Positions 45,780-54,225 are shown, counted from the stretch's first letter. The stretch is DNA of 59,625 nucleotides from Nitrospina sp. UBA6727 (GCA_002454045.1 DKID01000037.1:1-59625), one strand, 5' to 3'. Numbers and translations: made by a program. The notes: generated from the sequence alone by a model not told the origin.

Positions 45780-46328
45780 ATGTCGCGAATTGGAAAACAG
45801 CCGATCAAAGTTCCCGCCGCCGTGGAGTTGAAAATCACCGGCCCCAACGTGGCGGTGAAAGGACCGAGGGGAAAGTTGCAACGCGATTTGCATCCCAATA
45901 TGAAAATTGAATTTCAAGACGGCGAGGTGAGAGTGACGCGGCCAACCGATGGCAGGCTAGACCGCTCTCTTCACGGACTAACGCGCACCTTGATCAACAA
46001 CATGATTCTTGGCGTCACGGAGGGCTACACCAAGCAACTCAACGTTGTGGGCGTGGGTTATAAGGTAGCACTCAAAGGCAAGAACTTGGTTTTGAACCTC
46101 GGACATTCGCACGCAATCGACTACCCCGCCCCCGACGGAATTGAGTTTGATGTCGACGCCAAAAAAAATACGATCGTCGTAAAAGGCGCGAGCAAAGAAA
46201 TGGTGGGACAGACCGCCGCGGAGATTCGCGGGTTTCGTCCGCCCGAACCTTACAAGGGAAAAGGAGTCATGTACTCCACAGAAAGAATTCGCAGAAAAGC
46301 CGGCAAGACGGCGGTGAGCAAAGGATAA
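45780..46328 (+). CDS. rplF: 50S ribosomal protein L6
   Basis: 182-aa L6 near the factor-binding site. MSRIGKQPIKVPAAVELKIT, NMILGVTEGYTKQLNVVGVG and the C-terminal signature RPPEPYKGKGVMYSTERIRR are diagnostic. ATG 45780 is chosen over an open upstream frame because MSRIGKQPI is the universal start, with GGAAGAGT upstream. Confidence 0.97.
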   Translation: MSRIGKQPIKVPAAVELKITGPNVAVKGPRGKLQRDLHPNMKIEFQDGEVRVTRPTDGRLDRSLHGLTRTLINNMILGVTEGYTKQLNVVGVGYKVALKGKNLVLNLGHSHAIDYPAPDGIEFDVDAKKNTIVVKGASKEMVGQTAAEIRGFRPPEPYKGKGVMYSTERIRRKAGKTAVSKG

Positions 46329-46332
46329 TTCC

Positions 46333-46698
46333 ATGAAAACTTCTGAGCGAGAACGACTTCGGCTGCAACGAAAAAGAAGAGTCAGGCTCAAAGTACAAAA
46401 AGAAAAAAGTAGCCCGCGGCTGACGGTGTTCCGCAGTGCCAAACATATCTACGCTCAAATTGTGGATGACAATGAAGGCAGAACTCTCGTGACCATGTCG
46501 TCGCTTTCGAAAAACTTCAAAGAGCAGATGAAGACCGGGGGGAATCTCAAAGCGGCGACGCTGGTCGGTTCGCTGATCGGTGATGCGGCGGCGGCGAAAG
46601 GCATCAAAGAAGTTCATTATGATCGGAACGGATTTCTGTATGCCGGGCGCGTCAAAGCTTTGGCCGACGCGGTGCGGGAAAAAGGCATAAAATTTTAA
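46333..46698 (+). CDS. rplR: 50S ribosomal protein L18
   Basis: 121-aa L18, a 5S rRNA-binding protein of the central protuberance. KVQKEKSSPRLTVFRSAKHI (about 22-41) and the C-terminal GRVKALADAVREKGIKF match the family. Basic N-terminal tail. ATG 46333, 4 bp after rplF. Confidence 0.97.
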   Translation: MKTSERERLRLQRKRRVRLKVQKEKSSPRLTVFRSAKHIYAQIVDDNEGRTLVTMSSLSKNFKEQMKTGGNLKAATLVGSLIGDAAAAKGIKEVHYDRNGFLYAGRVKALADAVREKGIKF

Positions 46699-46716
46699 TT
46701 CACTACACAGGAGAAA

Positions 46717-47202
46717 ATGTTGCGACAACGCGAGTCGGATAAACCTACAGATTTTGTCGATAAAGTTGTCAAGATCAACCGCGTAGCAAAAGTTGTGAAA
46801 GGCGGCCGCCGTTTTAGTTTCAGCGCGTTGGTGGTGGTCGGCAACCGCGAAGGCAAAGTGGGATGGGGTTTAGGCAAAGCGAATGAAGTTCCCGAAGCAA
46901 TCCGCAAAGGCGTGGAGAAAGCCAAGAAGAGCATGGTGTCCGTAAGTTTAGACGGCTCCTCCATCCCCCACGAAGTAATCGGCGCTTACGGCTCGGGGCA
47001 AGTGTTGATGAAGCCAGCCTCGCGCGGCACCGGTTTGATCGCCGGCGGCGCCGTCCGCGCGGTGCTGGAGGCGGTTGGCATCCGCGACATTCTGACTAAA
47101 TGTTTGCGCACCAACAATCCGCACAACGTGGTCAAGGCGACGATCTGCGGGTTAGTCAGTTTGCGCGACGCGAAAGCATGCATCCGCCTGCGCGGAAAAT
47201 AA
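46717..47202 (+). CDS. rpsE: 30S ribosomal protein S5
   Basis: 161-aa S5 of the mRNA entry region, influencing translational fidelity. VNRVAKVVKGGRRFSF-like double-stranded-RNA-binding region (INRVAKVVKGGRRFSFSALV) and GKANEVPEAIRKGVEKAKK, then SRGTGLIAGGAVRAVLEAVG, are diagnostic. ATG 46717 after CAGGAGAAA. rplO follows after 31 bp; rpmD, normally here, is missing. Confidence 0.97.
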   Translation: MLRQRESDKPTDFVDKVVKINRVAKVVKGGRRFSFSALVVVGNREGKVGWGLGKANEVPEAIRKGVEKAKKSMVSVSLDGSSIPHEVIGAYGSGQVLMKPASRGTGLIAGGAVRAVLEAVGIRDILTKCLRTNNPHNVVKATICGLVSLRDAKACIRLRGK

Positions 47203-47233
47203 CGCGCCCGGAATTTTATTAAGAGGATTAGGA

Positions 47234-47674
47234 ATGTTGCATTTATCAAATTTAGTGGGACCCGTCGGCGGCAGAAAAAATAGAAAGCGAGTCGGTCGCG
47301 GCATCGGTTCCGGCACCGGGAAAACTTCCGGCAGAGGGCAGAAGGGACAGAAGTCGCGGTCGGGGGGAAGCCCTCACCCTTGGTTTGAAGGCGGGCAGAT
47401 GCCGATTCAAAGAAGGTTGCCCAAGCGCGGGTTCACCAATATTTTTAAGAAGCATTTCGAGATTGTCAACGTGAGCCAGTTGGCGCGTTGTGCCGGAGCC
47501 GACCCGGTGACCCCGGAAGTGATGAAAGAAAAGGGACTGATAAAAAAAACCGCCGCGGTGAAAATTTTAGGCAACGGCGAACTGAAAGAATCGTTGCACG
47601 TTCACGCACACAAATTCAGCGGCACGGCGCAGGCGAAAATTGAGCAATCCGGGGGAAAGGTCGTAAACCTATAA
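47234..47674 (+). CDS. rplO: 50S ribosomal protein L15
   Basis: 146-aa late-assembly L15. The glycine-rich N-terminal RNA-binding tail GRGIGSGTGKTSGRGQKGQK (about 22-41) and FEGGQMPIQRRLPKRGFTN are typical. Its stop codon is immediately followed by the secY start with no gap, the same coupling seen in many spc operons. Confidence 0.97.
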   Translation: MLHLSNLVGPVGGRKNRKRVGRGIGSGTGKTSGRGQKGQKSRSGGSPHPWFEGGQMPIQRRLPKRGFTNIFKKHFEIVNVSQLARCAGADPVTPEVMKEKGLIKKTAAVKILGNGELKESLHVHAHKFSGTAQAKIEQSGGKVVNL

Positions 47675-48991
47675 ATGAGCGGTGCTGATAGTTTTGGCAA
47701 CATCTTTCGCGTCCCCGAGCTGAAGAAGCGAGTTCTTTTCACGCTTGGAGTTCTGGTCGTCTATCGGATTGGCGCGCACATCCCGACGCCCGGGATCAAC
47801 TCCATCGCGTTGGCGGAACTTTTCGCCCGCGCTCAAGGTACCATCCTGGGATTTTTCGATATGTTCTCCGGCGGCGCGTTGAGTCGGTTGACGATATTCG
47901 CGCTGGGCATCATGCCGTATATCAGTTCGTCGATCATCCTGCAGTTGATGACGATCGTCTCTCCTTATTTGGCAAGATTGAAAAAGGAGGGAGAGCAGGG
48001 ACAGAAAAAAATTACCCAGTACACCCGGTATGGAACCGTGGTGCTGAGTTTGATTCAAGGTTCCGGAATCGCCGTGGGATTGGAAGCCATGAAGAGCCCG
48101 AGCGGCGGCCTCATCGTCCCGCAACCGGGTTGGTCGTTCCGAATGATGACGGTTTTGACCCTGACCGCCGGCACCTGTTTTTTGATGTGGCTCGGCGAGC
48201 AGATTACCGAACGGGGTATTGGCAACGGGATCTCCCTGATTATTTTTTCCGGCATCGTTGCCGGAACTCCGGCGGCGATTTTTCAATCCATGGACTTGAT
48301 GGGAACCGGCGAGTTGTCCGTGCTCGTGATGCTGTTCCTTTTGGTGGTGATGATCGTAGTGATCGGCGTCATCGTTTTCACGGAAGGAGGACAACGCCGA
48401 ATTCCAATCCAATATGCGAAGCGAGTGGTGGGGCGTAAAATGATGGGCGGCCAGGCGACGCATCTGCCTCTGAAGGTCAACACGTCGGGAGTTATCCCGC
48501 CGATTTTCGCGTCATCCATCATCATGTTCCCGGCGACCATCGCCCAGTTTATCGGTCACCCGTGGATGCAATCGGTCTCGGTGATGTTGACCCCCGGGAC
48601 TATTGTGTACAGCATGATTTTTGTGGGGGCGATATTTTTCTTTTGCTATTTTTATACCGCCGTCATTTTCAATCCGTTGGACGTGGCGGACAATTTAAAA
48701 AAACACGGCGGGTATGTTCCGGGAATCAGGCCAGGCGCTAAAACCGCCGAGTACATCGACACGATCCTTTCACGGATTACGTTTTACGGCGCGGTGTATC
48801 TTTCTCTGATCTGTATTCTGCCCGATTATTTGATAAAGTATTTCAACATCCCGTTTTACTTTGGTGGCACAAGCCTGTTGATTGTTGTCGGTGTTTCGTT
48901 GGACACCATGCAACAAATTGAGTCCCACTTGGTCATGAGAAATTACGACGGTTTTGTGAAAAAGGGGCGATTAAAAAGCCGAAGAGGCTGA
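47675..48991 (+). CDS. secY: preprotein translocase subunit SecY
   Basis: 438-aa ten-helix membrane channel of the Sec pathway. Plug-region FSGGALSRLTIFALGIMPYI and helix-2b ISSSIILQLM are present, as are the cytoplasmic loops used by ribosomes and SecA (QRRIPIQYAKRVVGRKM near 252). The C-terminal tail GFVKKGRLKSRRG is normal. Start ATG 47675 lies directly after rplO; SecE is encoded at 22.4 kb. adk follows 3 bp later. Confidence 0.97.
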   Translation: MSGADSFGNIFRVPELKKRVLFTLGVLVVYRIGAHIPTPGINSIALAELFARAQGTILGFFDMFSGGALSRLTIFALGIMPYISSSIILQLMTIVSPYLARLKKEGEQGQKKITQYTRYGTVVLSLIQGSGIAVGLEAMKSPSGGLIVPQPGWSFRMMTVLTLTAGTCFLMWLGEQITERGIGNGISLIIFSGIVAGTPAAIFQSMDLMGTGELSVLVMLFLLVVMIVVIGVIVFTEGGQRRIPIQYAKRVVGRKMMGGQATHLPLKVNTSGVIPPIFASSIIMFPATIAQFIGHPWMQSVSVMLTPGTIVYSMIFVGAIFFFCYFYTAVIFNPLDVADNLKKHGGYVPGIRPGAKTAEYIDTILSRITFYGAVYLSLICILPDYLIKYFNIPFYFGGTSLLIVVGVSLDTMQQIESHLVMRNYDGFVKKGRLKSRRG

Positions 48992-48994
48992 GGA

Positions 48995-49636
48995 ATGAGA
49001 TTGATTCTTTTAGGTCCGCCGGGAGCCGGCAAGGGTACTCAGGCAAAAATGCTGAAGGAAAAGTTTCGGGTCCCGCAAATATCCACCGGCGATATTTTGC
49101 GACAGGCGGTTAAGGACGATACGGAGTTGGGCGTTCAAGCAAAAGCGTTTATGGATTCCGGCCAGTTGGTTCCGGATGATGTGGTCATCGGTTTGATTGA
49201 GGAACGCATCAAACAAGCCGATTGCGAAACGGGGTTTATTCTCGACGGCTTCCCGCGCACCATAATTCAAGCCGAGAAACTTGCGGAAACATTGACCGAG
49301 ATGAACATCGCCATCGACACGGTGGTGGACATGGAAGTCAATGCGGAGGAAGTGGTGAGTCGATTGACGGGACGAAGCACCTGCTCAGATTGCGGGGTCA
49401 TGTTTCACGAGGAATCCCGGCCCCCAAAAGTGCCAGGGGTTTGCGACGGTTGCGGCGGCCATCTGGCGCAGAGGCAGGACGATAACCGAGAAACAATTCT
49501 GAAACGCTTGGAAGTTTATCAGGAGTCCACGTCCCCTTTGAAGGAGTTTTACAAAAAGCAGGGGAATTTAAAAACGGTCGCAGCGGGAGGATCTGTCGAA
49601 GAAATTTTTTCCCGCGTTTGCGAAATGGTGCGGTAG
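48995..49636 (+). CDS. adk: adenylate kinase, zinc-lid type
   Basis: 213-aa enzyme that interconverts AMP+ATP and 2 ADP. P-loop GPPGAGKGTQ at residues 7-16, NMP-binding DGFPRT and a LID domain with four cysteines (CSDCGVMFHEE...CDGCGGHL) that bind zinc structurally, as in Gram-positive and many deep-branching enzymes. Normal length. It directly follows secY; the map gene usually found next is absent and infA follows after 3 bp. Confidence 0.96.
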   Translation: MRLILLGPPGAGKGTQAKMLKEKFRVPQISTGDILRQAVKDDTELGVQAKAFMDSGQLVPDDVVIGLIEERIKQADCETGFILDGFPRTIIQAEKLAETLTEMNIAIDTVVDMEVNAEEVVSRLTGRSTCSDCGVMFHEESRPPKVPGVCDGCGGHLAQRQDDNRETILKRLEVYQESTSPLKEFYKKQGNLKTVAAGGSVEEIFSRVCEMVR

Positions 49637-49639
49637 CGG

Positions 49640-49858
49640 ATGTCAAAAGAAGACGCCATAGAGGTGGAAGGCACCATACTTGAACCGTTGCCGAACGCGA
49701 TGTTCCGAGTGGAATTAGACAATGGCCACAAGGTGCTAGCCCATATATCCGGGAAGATGCGCATGCATTTCATCCGCATCCTGTCGGGGGATAAAGTTAA
49801 AGTGCAACTTTCGCCTTACGACTTGACCCGCGGGCGGATTACCTATCGATACAAATAA
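49640..49858 (+). CDS. infA: translation initiation factor IF-1
   Basis: 72-aa OB-fold protein occupying the A site during initiation. KEDAIEVEGTILEPLPNAMF, VLAHISGKMRMHFIRILSGD and the end LTRGRITYRYK are the family pattern. ATG 49640 is 3 bp after adk. It is followed by rpmJ, as in most alpha/spc junctions. Confidence 0.97.
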   Translation: MSKEDAIEVEGTILEPLPNAMFRVELDNGHKVLAHISGKMRMHFIRILSGDKVKVQLSPYDLTRGRITYRYK

Positions 49859-49872
49859 TTGAGGACGACGAC

Positions 49873-49986
49873 ATGAAAGTTAGAGCATCAGTCAAACCAA
49901 TTTGTAGTAAATGCAAAGTGATTCGCCGCCGCGGAGTCGTGCGAGTTATTTGCGAGAATCCGAAACATAAACAACGGCAAGGTTAA
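49873..49986 (+). CDS. rpmJ: 50S ribosomal protein L36
   Basis: 37-aa smallest ribosomal protein, MKVRASVKPICSKCKVIRRR and onward, with zinc ligands Cys11, Cys14, Cys27 and His32. Complete, ATG 49873, stop TAA 49984-49986. It sits between infA and rpsM in the standard place and is short enough to be missed by length filters. Confidence 0.97.
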   Translation: MKVRASVKPICSKCKVIRRRGVVRVICENPKHKQRQG

Positions 49987-50005
49987 ATTCCTTAAAGGAG
50001 AAACG

Positions 50006-50377
50006 GTGGCGAGAATTGCAGGGGTGGACATTCCCGGAGACAAGCAGGCGAGGATCGCCTTGACCTACATATACGGAGTGGGGCTCAGCGTTTCTCGGGG
50101 TATCCTGAAAAAAGCCCAGGTCGGGGAAGAAATCAGGATGAAAGACTTGACCGAGCAAGAGGTGACGCAAATCCGTGGCATCATCGAGAAAGATTACGAA
50201 GTGGAAGGAGACTTGCGGCGCAGCGTCACCATGAACATAAAACGTCTGATGGACATTAGTTCTTACAGGGGACTTCGTCATCGCAGAGGATTGCCAGTGC
50301 GAGGGCAACGGACGCACACGAACGGCAGAACCCGCAAGGGGCCCAAGAAAACGGTCGGTGCACGATCAAAAAAATAA
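50006..50377 (+). CDS. rpsM: 30S ribosomal protein S13
   Basis: 123-aa S13 of the 30S head, bridging to the 50S. ARIAGVDIPGDKQARIALTY, then YRGLRHRRGLPVRGQRTHTN and the basic tail RKGPKKTVGARSKK, are diagnostic. GTG 50006 follows AAAGGAGAAAC. First gene of the alpha group. Confidence 0.97.
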   Translation: MARIAGVDIPGDKQARIALTYIYGVGLSVSRGILKKAQVGEEIRMKDLTEQEVTQIRGIIEKDYEVEGDLRRSVTMNIKRLMDISSYRGLRHRRGLPVRGQRTHTNGRTRKGPKKTVGARSKK

Positions 50378-50389
50378 GGATGAAAACGT

Positions 50390-50779
50390 ATGGACAAGAA
50401 ATCTAAGGGTAGCAAAAAAAAGCAGAAGACAGTGCCAGAGGTCGGGGTGGCGCATATCCAAGCCACGTTCAACAACACCATCATCACCATTTCGGACATG
50501 TCCGGGAACGTCGTGTCATGGTCTAGTGCCGGCGCCCAAGGTTTTAAGGGCTCAAGAAAAAGCACCCCGTTTGCCGCGCAGGTGGCGGCGGACAAAGCCG
50601 CTGTCAAGGCACGGGATTTGGGGATGAGAAAACTGGAGGTTCACATTAAGGGACCGGGGTCGGGACGAGAATCCGCGATACGAGCTTTACAAGCCGCGGG
50701 GATGGAAGTTCTTGTCATCCGCGACAAGACCCCGATCCCTCATAACGGATGTCGTCCCAGAAAACGCCGCAGAGTTTAA
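50390..50779 (+). CDS. rpsK: 30S ribosomal protein S11
   Basis: 129-aa S11 of the platform. AHIQATFNNTIITISDMSGN and the C-terminal DKTPIPHNGCRPRKRRRV are signatures. A slightly lysine-rich N-terminal tail (KKSKGSKKKQKTVPEVG). ATG 50390, 12 bp after rpsM. Confidence 0.97.
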   Translation: MDKKSKGSKKKQKTVPEVGVAHIQATFNNTIITISDMSGNVVSWSSAGAQGFKGSRKSTPFAAQVAADKAAVKARDLGMRKLEVHIKGPGSGRESAIRALQAAGMEVLVIRDKTPIPHNGCRPRKRRRV

Positions 50780-50808
50780 TTGCGCACAACCGAAAGGAGA
50801 AACTGAAT

Positions 50809-51435
50809 TTGGCTAGGTACACCGGTTCCGTTTGCCGACTTTGTCGGCGCGAAGGCATCAAATTATTTTTGAAAGGTTCCCGTTGCGAAACGACAAAATG
50901 CGCGATTGAAAAACGACCATATCCTCCAGGGCAGCATGGTCAGGGCAGAAAGAAGTTCTCGGAATACGGAGTTCAGCTGCGCGAAAAACAAAAAGTGAAA
51001 CGCATTTACGGCTTACTGGAAAAACAATTCCGCAACTACTTCTACGCGGCGGACAAGAAAAAAGGCGTCACCGGCGAGAACCTTCTGCAAAAATTAGAGT
51101 TGCGGATGGACAACGTTATTTTCAGGATGGGATTAGCATCCTCCCGAAACGCGGCGCGACAGTTGGTCACACACAACCATTTTACCGTTAACGGAAAAAA
51201 GGTGAACATCCCATCCTACATACTCGAGCAAGGGGACACGATAGCCCCCAACCCGAACAAACTGAAAAAAGCGCCCGTGAAAAATGCGATAGAAAGTATG
51301 GAGGGGAAAACCCTTCCGGATTGGTTGGCGTTTGATGTGGATAGCAAACAAGGCGTGGTCCGGGCTTTACCCGCAAGAGAGCACGTAACCATGCCGATTG
51401 AGGAGCAGTTGATCGTCGAACTTTATTCGCGCTAA
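50809..51435 (+). CDS. rpsD: 30S ribosomal protein S4
   Basis: 208-aa S4, a primary 16S binder and fidelity protein that in many bacteria represses the alpha operon. It has the N-terminal zinc-knuckle cysteines (CRLCRREG...CETTKC), then the S4 RNA-binding domain (LELRMDNVIFRMGLASSRNA). TTG 50809 was chosen because ARYTGSVCRLCRREG is the universal start and AAAGGAG lies upstream; an open frame upstream is a shadow of rpsK. Confidence 0.95.
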   Translation: MARYTGSVCRLCRREGIKLFLKGSRCETTKCAIEKRPYPPGQHGQGRKKFSEYGVQLREKQKVKRIYGLLEKQFRNYFYAADKKKGVTGENLLQKLELRMDNVIFRMGLASSRNAARQLVTHNHFTVNGKKVNIPSYILEQGDTIAPNPNKLKKAPVKNAIESMEGKTLPDWLAFDVDSKQGVVRALPAREHVTMPIEEQLIVELYSR

Positions 51436-51504
51436 CCAACTCTGTTGGCTTAATCAAACTAGATAAAAAATTGTTAAGACCCTAATCACGATGTCGGAGG
51501 TTTC

Positions 51505-52533
51505 ATGTTCACAACCCAGGGAATTGTTAAACCCAAGCGATTAACATTCGATAAGAAAAACAAATCGGAATATTACGGTAAACTCAGCGCGGGTCCATTC
51601 GAACGCGGTTACGGAGTGACCATTGGCAACTCTTTACGAAGGATGCTGTTGTCATCGATTGAAGGAGCCGCCATCGTGGCCGTGAAGTTTGAGGGAATCT
51701 TTCACGAATTTTCCTCCATTCCGGGAGTGGTTGAGGACGTTGCCGACATCATCCTCAACCTCAAACAGGTCAACCTCCAACTAAACGGCGAGGATGCCTA
51801 CAAGCGGATTTATATCAAAGCATCAAAGCCGGGGACGATTTGCGCGAAGGATATTATCGCCGACCCCAATGTGGTGGTGTTGAATCCCAAACTTCCCATC
51901 CTCACCATCGACCAGAACGGCGCGGTGGAAATGGAAATGATCGTGCGAAGAGGTCGAGGCTATGTTCCCGCCGATAAGCACAACATCGAAAATGAATCCG
52001 TGCAGATGATCCCCATGGACTCCAGTTTTTCCCCGGTCGAAAAAATCACCTTTCACGTTGAGAATACCCGCGTCGGACAATCCACGGATTATGATTCCAT
52101 GGTCATGGAACTATGGACCAATGGCGGCATCACACCTGAAGATGCGGTGGCTCACGCCGCCAAGATCGTTAAAGATCATATGCAAATCTTTATCAACTTC
52201 GATGAAGAGCCAGAACCGGTGCAACCTCAAGTGGATGAGAAAAAACAGAAGATGCTGGCGAACATGGCCAAATGCGTGGAAGAACTCGAACTGTCCGTAC
52301 GTTCCTATAACTGTCTAAAAAATGCCAACATACAGACCCTCGCCGAGTTGGTTCAAAAAACCGATAGCGAAATGCTGAAGACGCGAAACTTTGGTCGGAA
52401 GTCGCTCAACGAAATTAAGGAAATTTTAGAAGACATGGGGCTTCATCTGGGAATGAAAGTCGAAGAAGAAGACCTTCGGCAAATCAGTCAGGCTCAGAAG
52501 AAAAAAGAAATTGATGCGGAAGACGAACTTTAG
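51505..52533 (+). CDS. rpoA: DNA-directed RNA polymerase subunit alpha
   Basis: 342-aa alpha subunit, the dimeric scaffold of RNA polymerase. N-terminal domain with GYGVTIGNSLRRMLLSSIEG (about 30-49) and C-terminal domain with SVRSYNCLKNANIQTLAELV and FGRKSLNEIKEILEDMGLHL, which binds UP elements and activators. ATG 51505 follows TCGGAGG. Standard gene order with rpsD before and rplQ after. Confidence 0.98.
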   Translation: MFTTQGIVKPKRLTFDKKNKSEYYGKLSAGPFERGYGVTIGNSLRRMLLSSIEGAAIVAVKFEGIFHEFSSIPGVVEDVADIILNLKQVNLQLNGEDAYKRIYIKASKPGTICAKDIIADPNVVVLNPKLPILTIDQNGAVEMEMIVRRGRGYVPADKHNIENESVQMIPMDSSFSPVEKITFHVENTRVGQSTDYDSMVMELWTNGGITPEDAVAHAAKIVKDHMQIFINFDEEPEPVQPQVDEKKQKMLANMAKCVEELELSVRSYNCLKNANIQTLAELVQKTDSEMLKTRNFGRKSLNEIKEILEDMGLHLGMKVEEEDLRQISQAQKKKEIDAEDEL

Positions 52534-52571
52534 CGACTTTGCGCGGCGCAAAACAGGATTGGTAAAAAGTC

Positions 52572-53117
52572 ATGCGGCATTTAAAAGCGGGTAGAAAATT
52601 CGGGCGGACTTCCGCGCACCGGAAGGCATTGTTCAGAAACCTCGTCCAGGCTCTTATCCAAAGAGAGCGCATCAGCACCACTTTGGCGAAAGCCAAGGAA
52701 CTACGGGGCAAGGTGGAAAAGACAATCACCCTGGGGAAGAAAGGTACGCTTCACGCCCGCCGTCAGGCTTTCAAGTTGGCTCCCGCCAAAGATGCCGTGC
52801 AAAAAGTGTTTGGTCTGCTCGCGGAACGTTATGCCAGCCGACCGGGTGGATACACGCGGATCATCCGTATCGGTCACCGCAAAGGCGACGATGCGCCGAT
52901 GGCATTTATCGAACTGGTAGACCGAGATGGGGAGGTTTCTTCCAAACAAAAAACGCCGCCGAAAAAAGGAGCGAAGGACGCCAAACCAAAAGTGACGGAA
53001 AAGAAAGAAGTCGAAGCAAAAGTAGCGGCGCCCAAAAAAAATAAAGGTAAAAAGCCATCCGATTCCAAAAAAGCGACGACCAAAAAAGACAAGGCGGAAG
53101 ATAAAAAAAAGAAATAA
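52572..53117 (+). CDS. rplQ: 50S ribosomal protein L17 with lysine-rich C-terminal extension
   Basis: 181-aa L17 near the tunnel exit. The first 118 residues are ordinary (MRHLKAGRKFGRTSAHRKAL, then RPGGYTRIIRIGHRKGDDAP). The last 60 or so residues are an extension of Lys, Ala, Pro, Glu and Thr ending in KKKK, with no hydrophobic core, so it is likely disordered. The usual bacterial L17 ends near residue 120. Last gene of the ribosomal run; no hairpin terminator seen after it. Confidence 0.96.
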   Translation: MRHLKAGRKFGRTSAHRKALFRNLVQALIQRERISTTLAKAKELRGKVEKTITLGKKGTLHARRQAFKLAPAKDAVQKVFGLLAERYASRPGGYTRIIRIGHRKGDDAPMAFIELVDRDGEVSSKQKTPPKKGAKDAKPKVTEKKEVEAKVAAPKKNKGKKPSDSKKATTKKDKAEDKKKK

Positions 53118-53175
53118 TCCTTTTCACGAAACACGCGCGGAAATAGACTAGGATTTTATCGCGCCGGGGACGCGG

Positions 53176-53592
53176 TCACAAACAGTTTGGGTGTACCCCT
53201 GTTGGTTCTTGCTTAAATCTGAAATTCGTATTTTCCTTGATGTAAACCAAAAGGTCGTCGTAACTCTTGAAATGTTCCGTGAAGCCGTAATCGTCGCCAG
53301 TGTATTCGCACGATTCTGTGCTGTGTTCGCGGCACATATAAGGTCGGTGTTCATAGATGGCGCATTTGTTGTCTGGCGTTAAAAAATTGCAACGATTGTG
53401 AATCATGATGTACCAATCTTTCCGGTAGATATAAAGCGAAACGTTTTCGTGGGCAATCTTCCACAACAAACTTTCATAGTCCCGGCGGTCTTCGGGTTCA
53501 TCAATGCCAAACGCGAAATAATTGCAACAATACGCCGGCAGGCATTTTTCGCATTGGTGTGTGTCGTCTCGCTGGCTTTTCGTCTTCTTCAT
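53176..53592 (-). CDS. YkgJ-like cysteine-cluster protein
   Basis: 138-aa minus-strand protein of the YkgJ/CxxCxxCC family, thought to bind zinc or iron. Cysteine pattern: Cys14, Cys17, Cys22, Cys23 (CEKCLPAYCC), then NRCNFLTPDNKCAIYEHRPY followed by a further MCREH. Physiological role unknown. ATG at 53592 has AAGGG 7 bases upstream on the minus strand. It converges with rplQ (58 bp apart) and is the only minus-strand gene in the second half of the window. Base composition is more AT-rich than in the neighbours. Confidence 0.85.
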   Translation of the reverse strand: MKKTKSQRDDTHQCEKCLPAYCCNYFAFGIDEPEDRRDYESLLWKIAHENVSLYIYRKDWYIMIHNRCNFLTPDNKCAIYEHRPYMCREHSTESCEYTGDDYGFTEHFKSYDDLLVYIKENTNFRFKQEPTGVHPNCL

Positions 53593-54225
53593 GAACGAAC
53601 CCTTGCTGGGTTAAGAATATATTGTCGGAGGAAAGTGCATCTAGTTTTTCGGGAAATTCACTGTCGGCCATTTTGCCTTGCTGGTGTTGTAGAGTCAAAT
53701 CAAAGTCCACTCATCGCGACGGGACGACGGTTTGCGCGGCGATAGAAAATCAGCGAATAAAAAGGATTGACAAAAATTATAAAACTGGATAGAGTAGCCG
53801 AACCCTGAAAGCCCCCAATAAAAATCCCGCACAAAACTGATAGGAACTGTGTGGGAAACCTTATGGATTTTCTAACTCCACCTTTAGTTTTTTTAGCGGT
53901 TACGATTATGTTTGCTGTTCTGCGCAACGGCAAAGCCGTTCTCCAAATCAATTTGGCAAGAATCCCGCGTTATCCAATCCGTAGCAACTTCGACACACTC
54001 AATTGAATGCTGTTCGTTTGTCCAGGTTCCTACGTGATTCTCAAACCAACCAAATTATCCAGCTGAATTTTTTCGTGCCTTTTATCGCTAATCAATAAAA
54101 AAAAGTTCACAGCATTCAAACCGTTATCGAATCTTCCGCGTCCTGAAGTATGGCCTCCATTCCGCAGGCGTAAAATTTACGAGAGCGAAACCATTCCCAA
54201 CTTCCCCTAAAAAAAGCCACAAGCC
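53593..54225. other. 633-bp AT-rich interval upstream of rho, C-over-G-rich leader
   Basis: No confident gene. A promoter-like pair lies at 53767-53795. Imperfect 8-bp stem CCCGCACA/TGTGTGGG (53826-53855). A 47-codon open frame (53863-54006) starts with a hydrophobic stretch (MDFLTPPLVFLAVTIMFAVL) but lacks a good ribosome-binding site. On the plus strand 53941-54120 has 46 C and 24 G by count (20 C against 8 G in 53941-54000), a bias typical of Rho-utilisation RNA. A small minus-strand frame before the YkgJ gene is unconvincing. Confidence 0.6.
53767..53795 (+). promoter_or_regulatory. rho: candidate promoter for rho
   Basis: Perfect -35 TTGACA (53767-53772), 17-base AT-rich spacer and TAGAGT (53790-53795), which matches TATAAT at four of six positions. 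It faces rho, with an implied leader of about 425 nt, long as in known autoregulated rho genes. Confidence 0.5.

Noticed and set aside
53501..53671. Small minus-strand frame upstream of and overlapping the YkgJ-like gene
   Set aside because: More than half of it is an out-of-frame overlap with the YkgJ-like gene and no family is recognisable.
53826..53855. Stem CCCGCACA/TGTGTGGG as an intrinsic terminator or riboswitch
   Set aside because: No T-tract follows and no conserved riboswitch core was recognised.
53700..53951. 83-codon minus-strand frame in the rho leader
   Set aside because: No ribosome-binding site and overlaps promoter-like sequence; composition is that of non-coding DNA.
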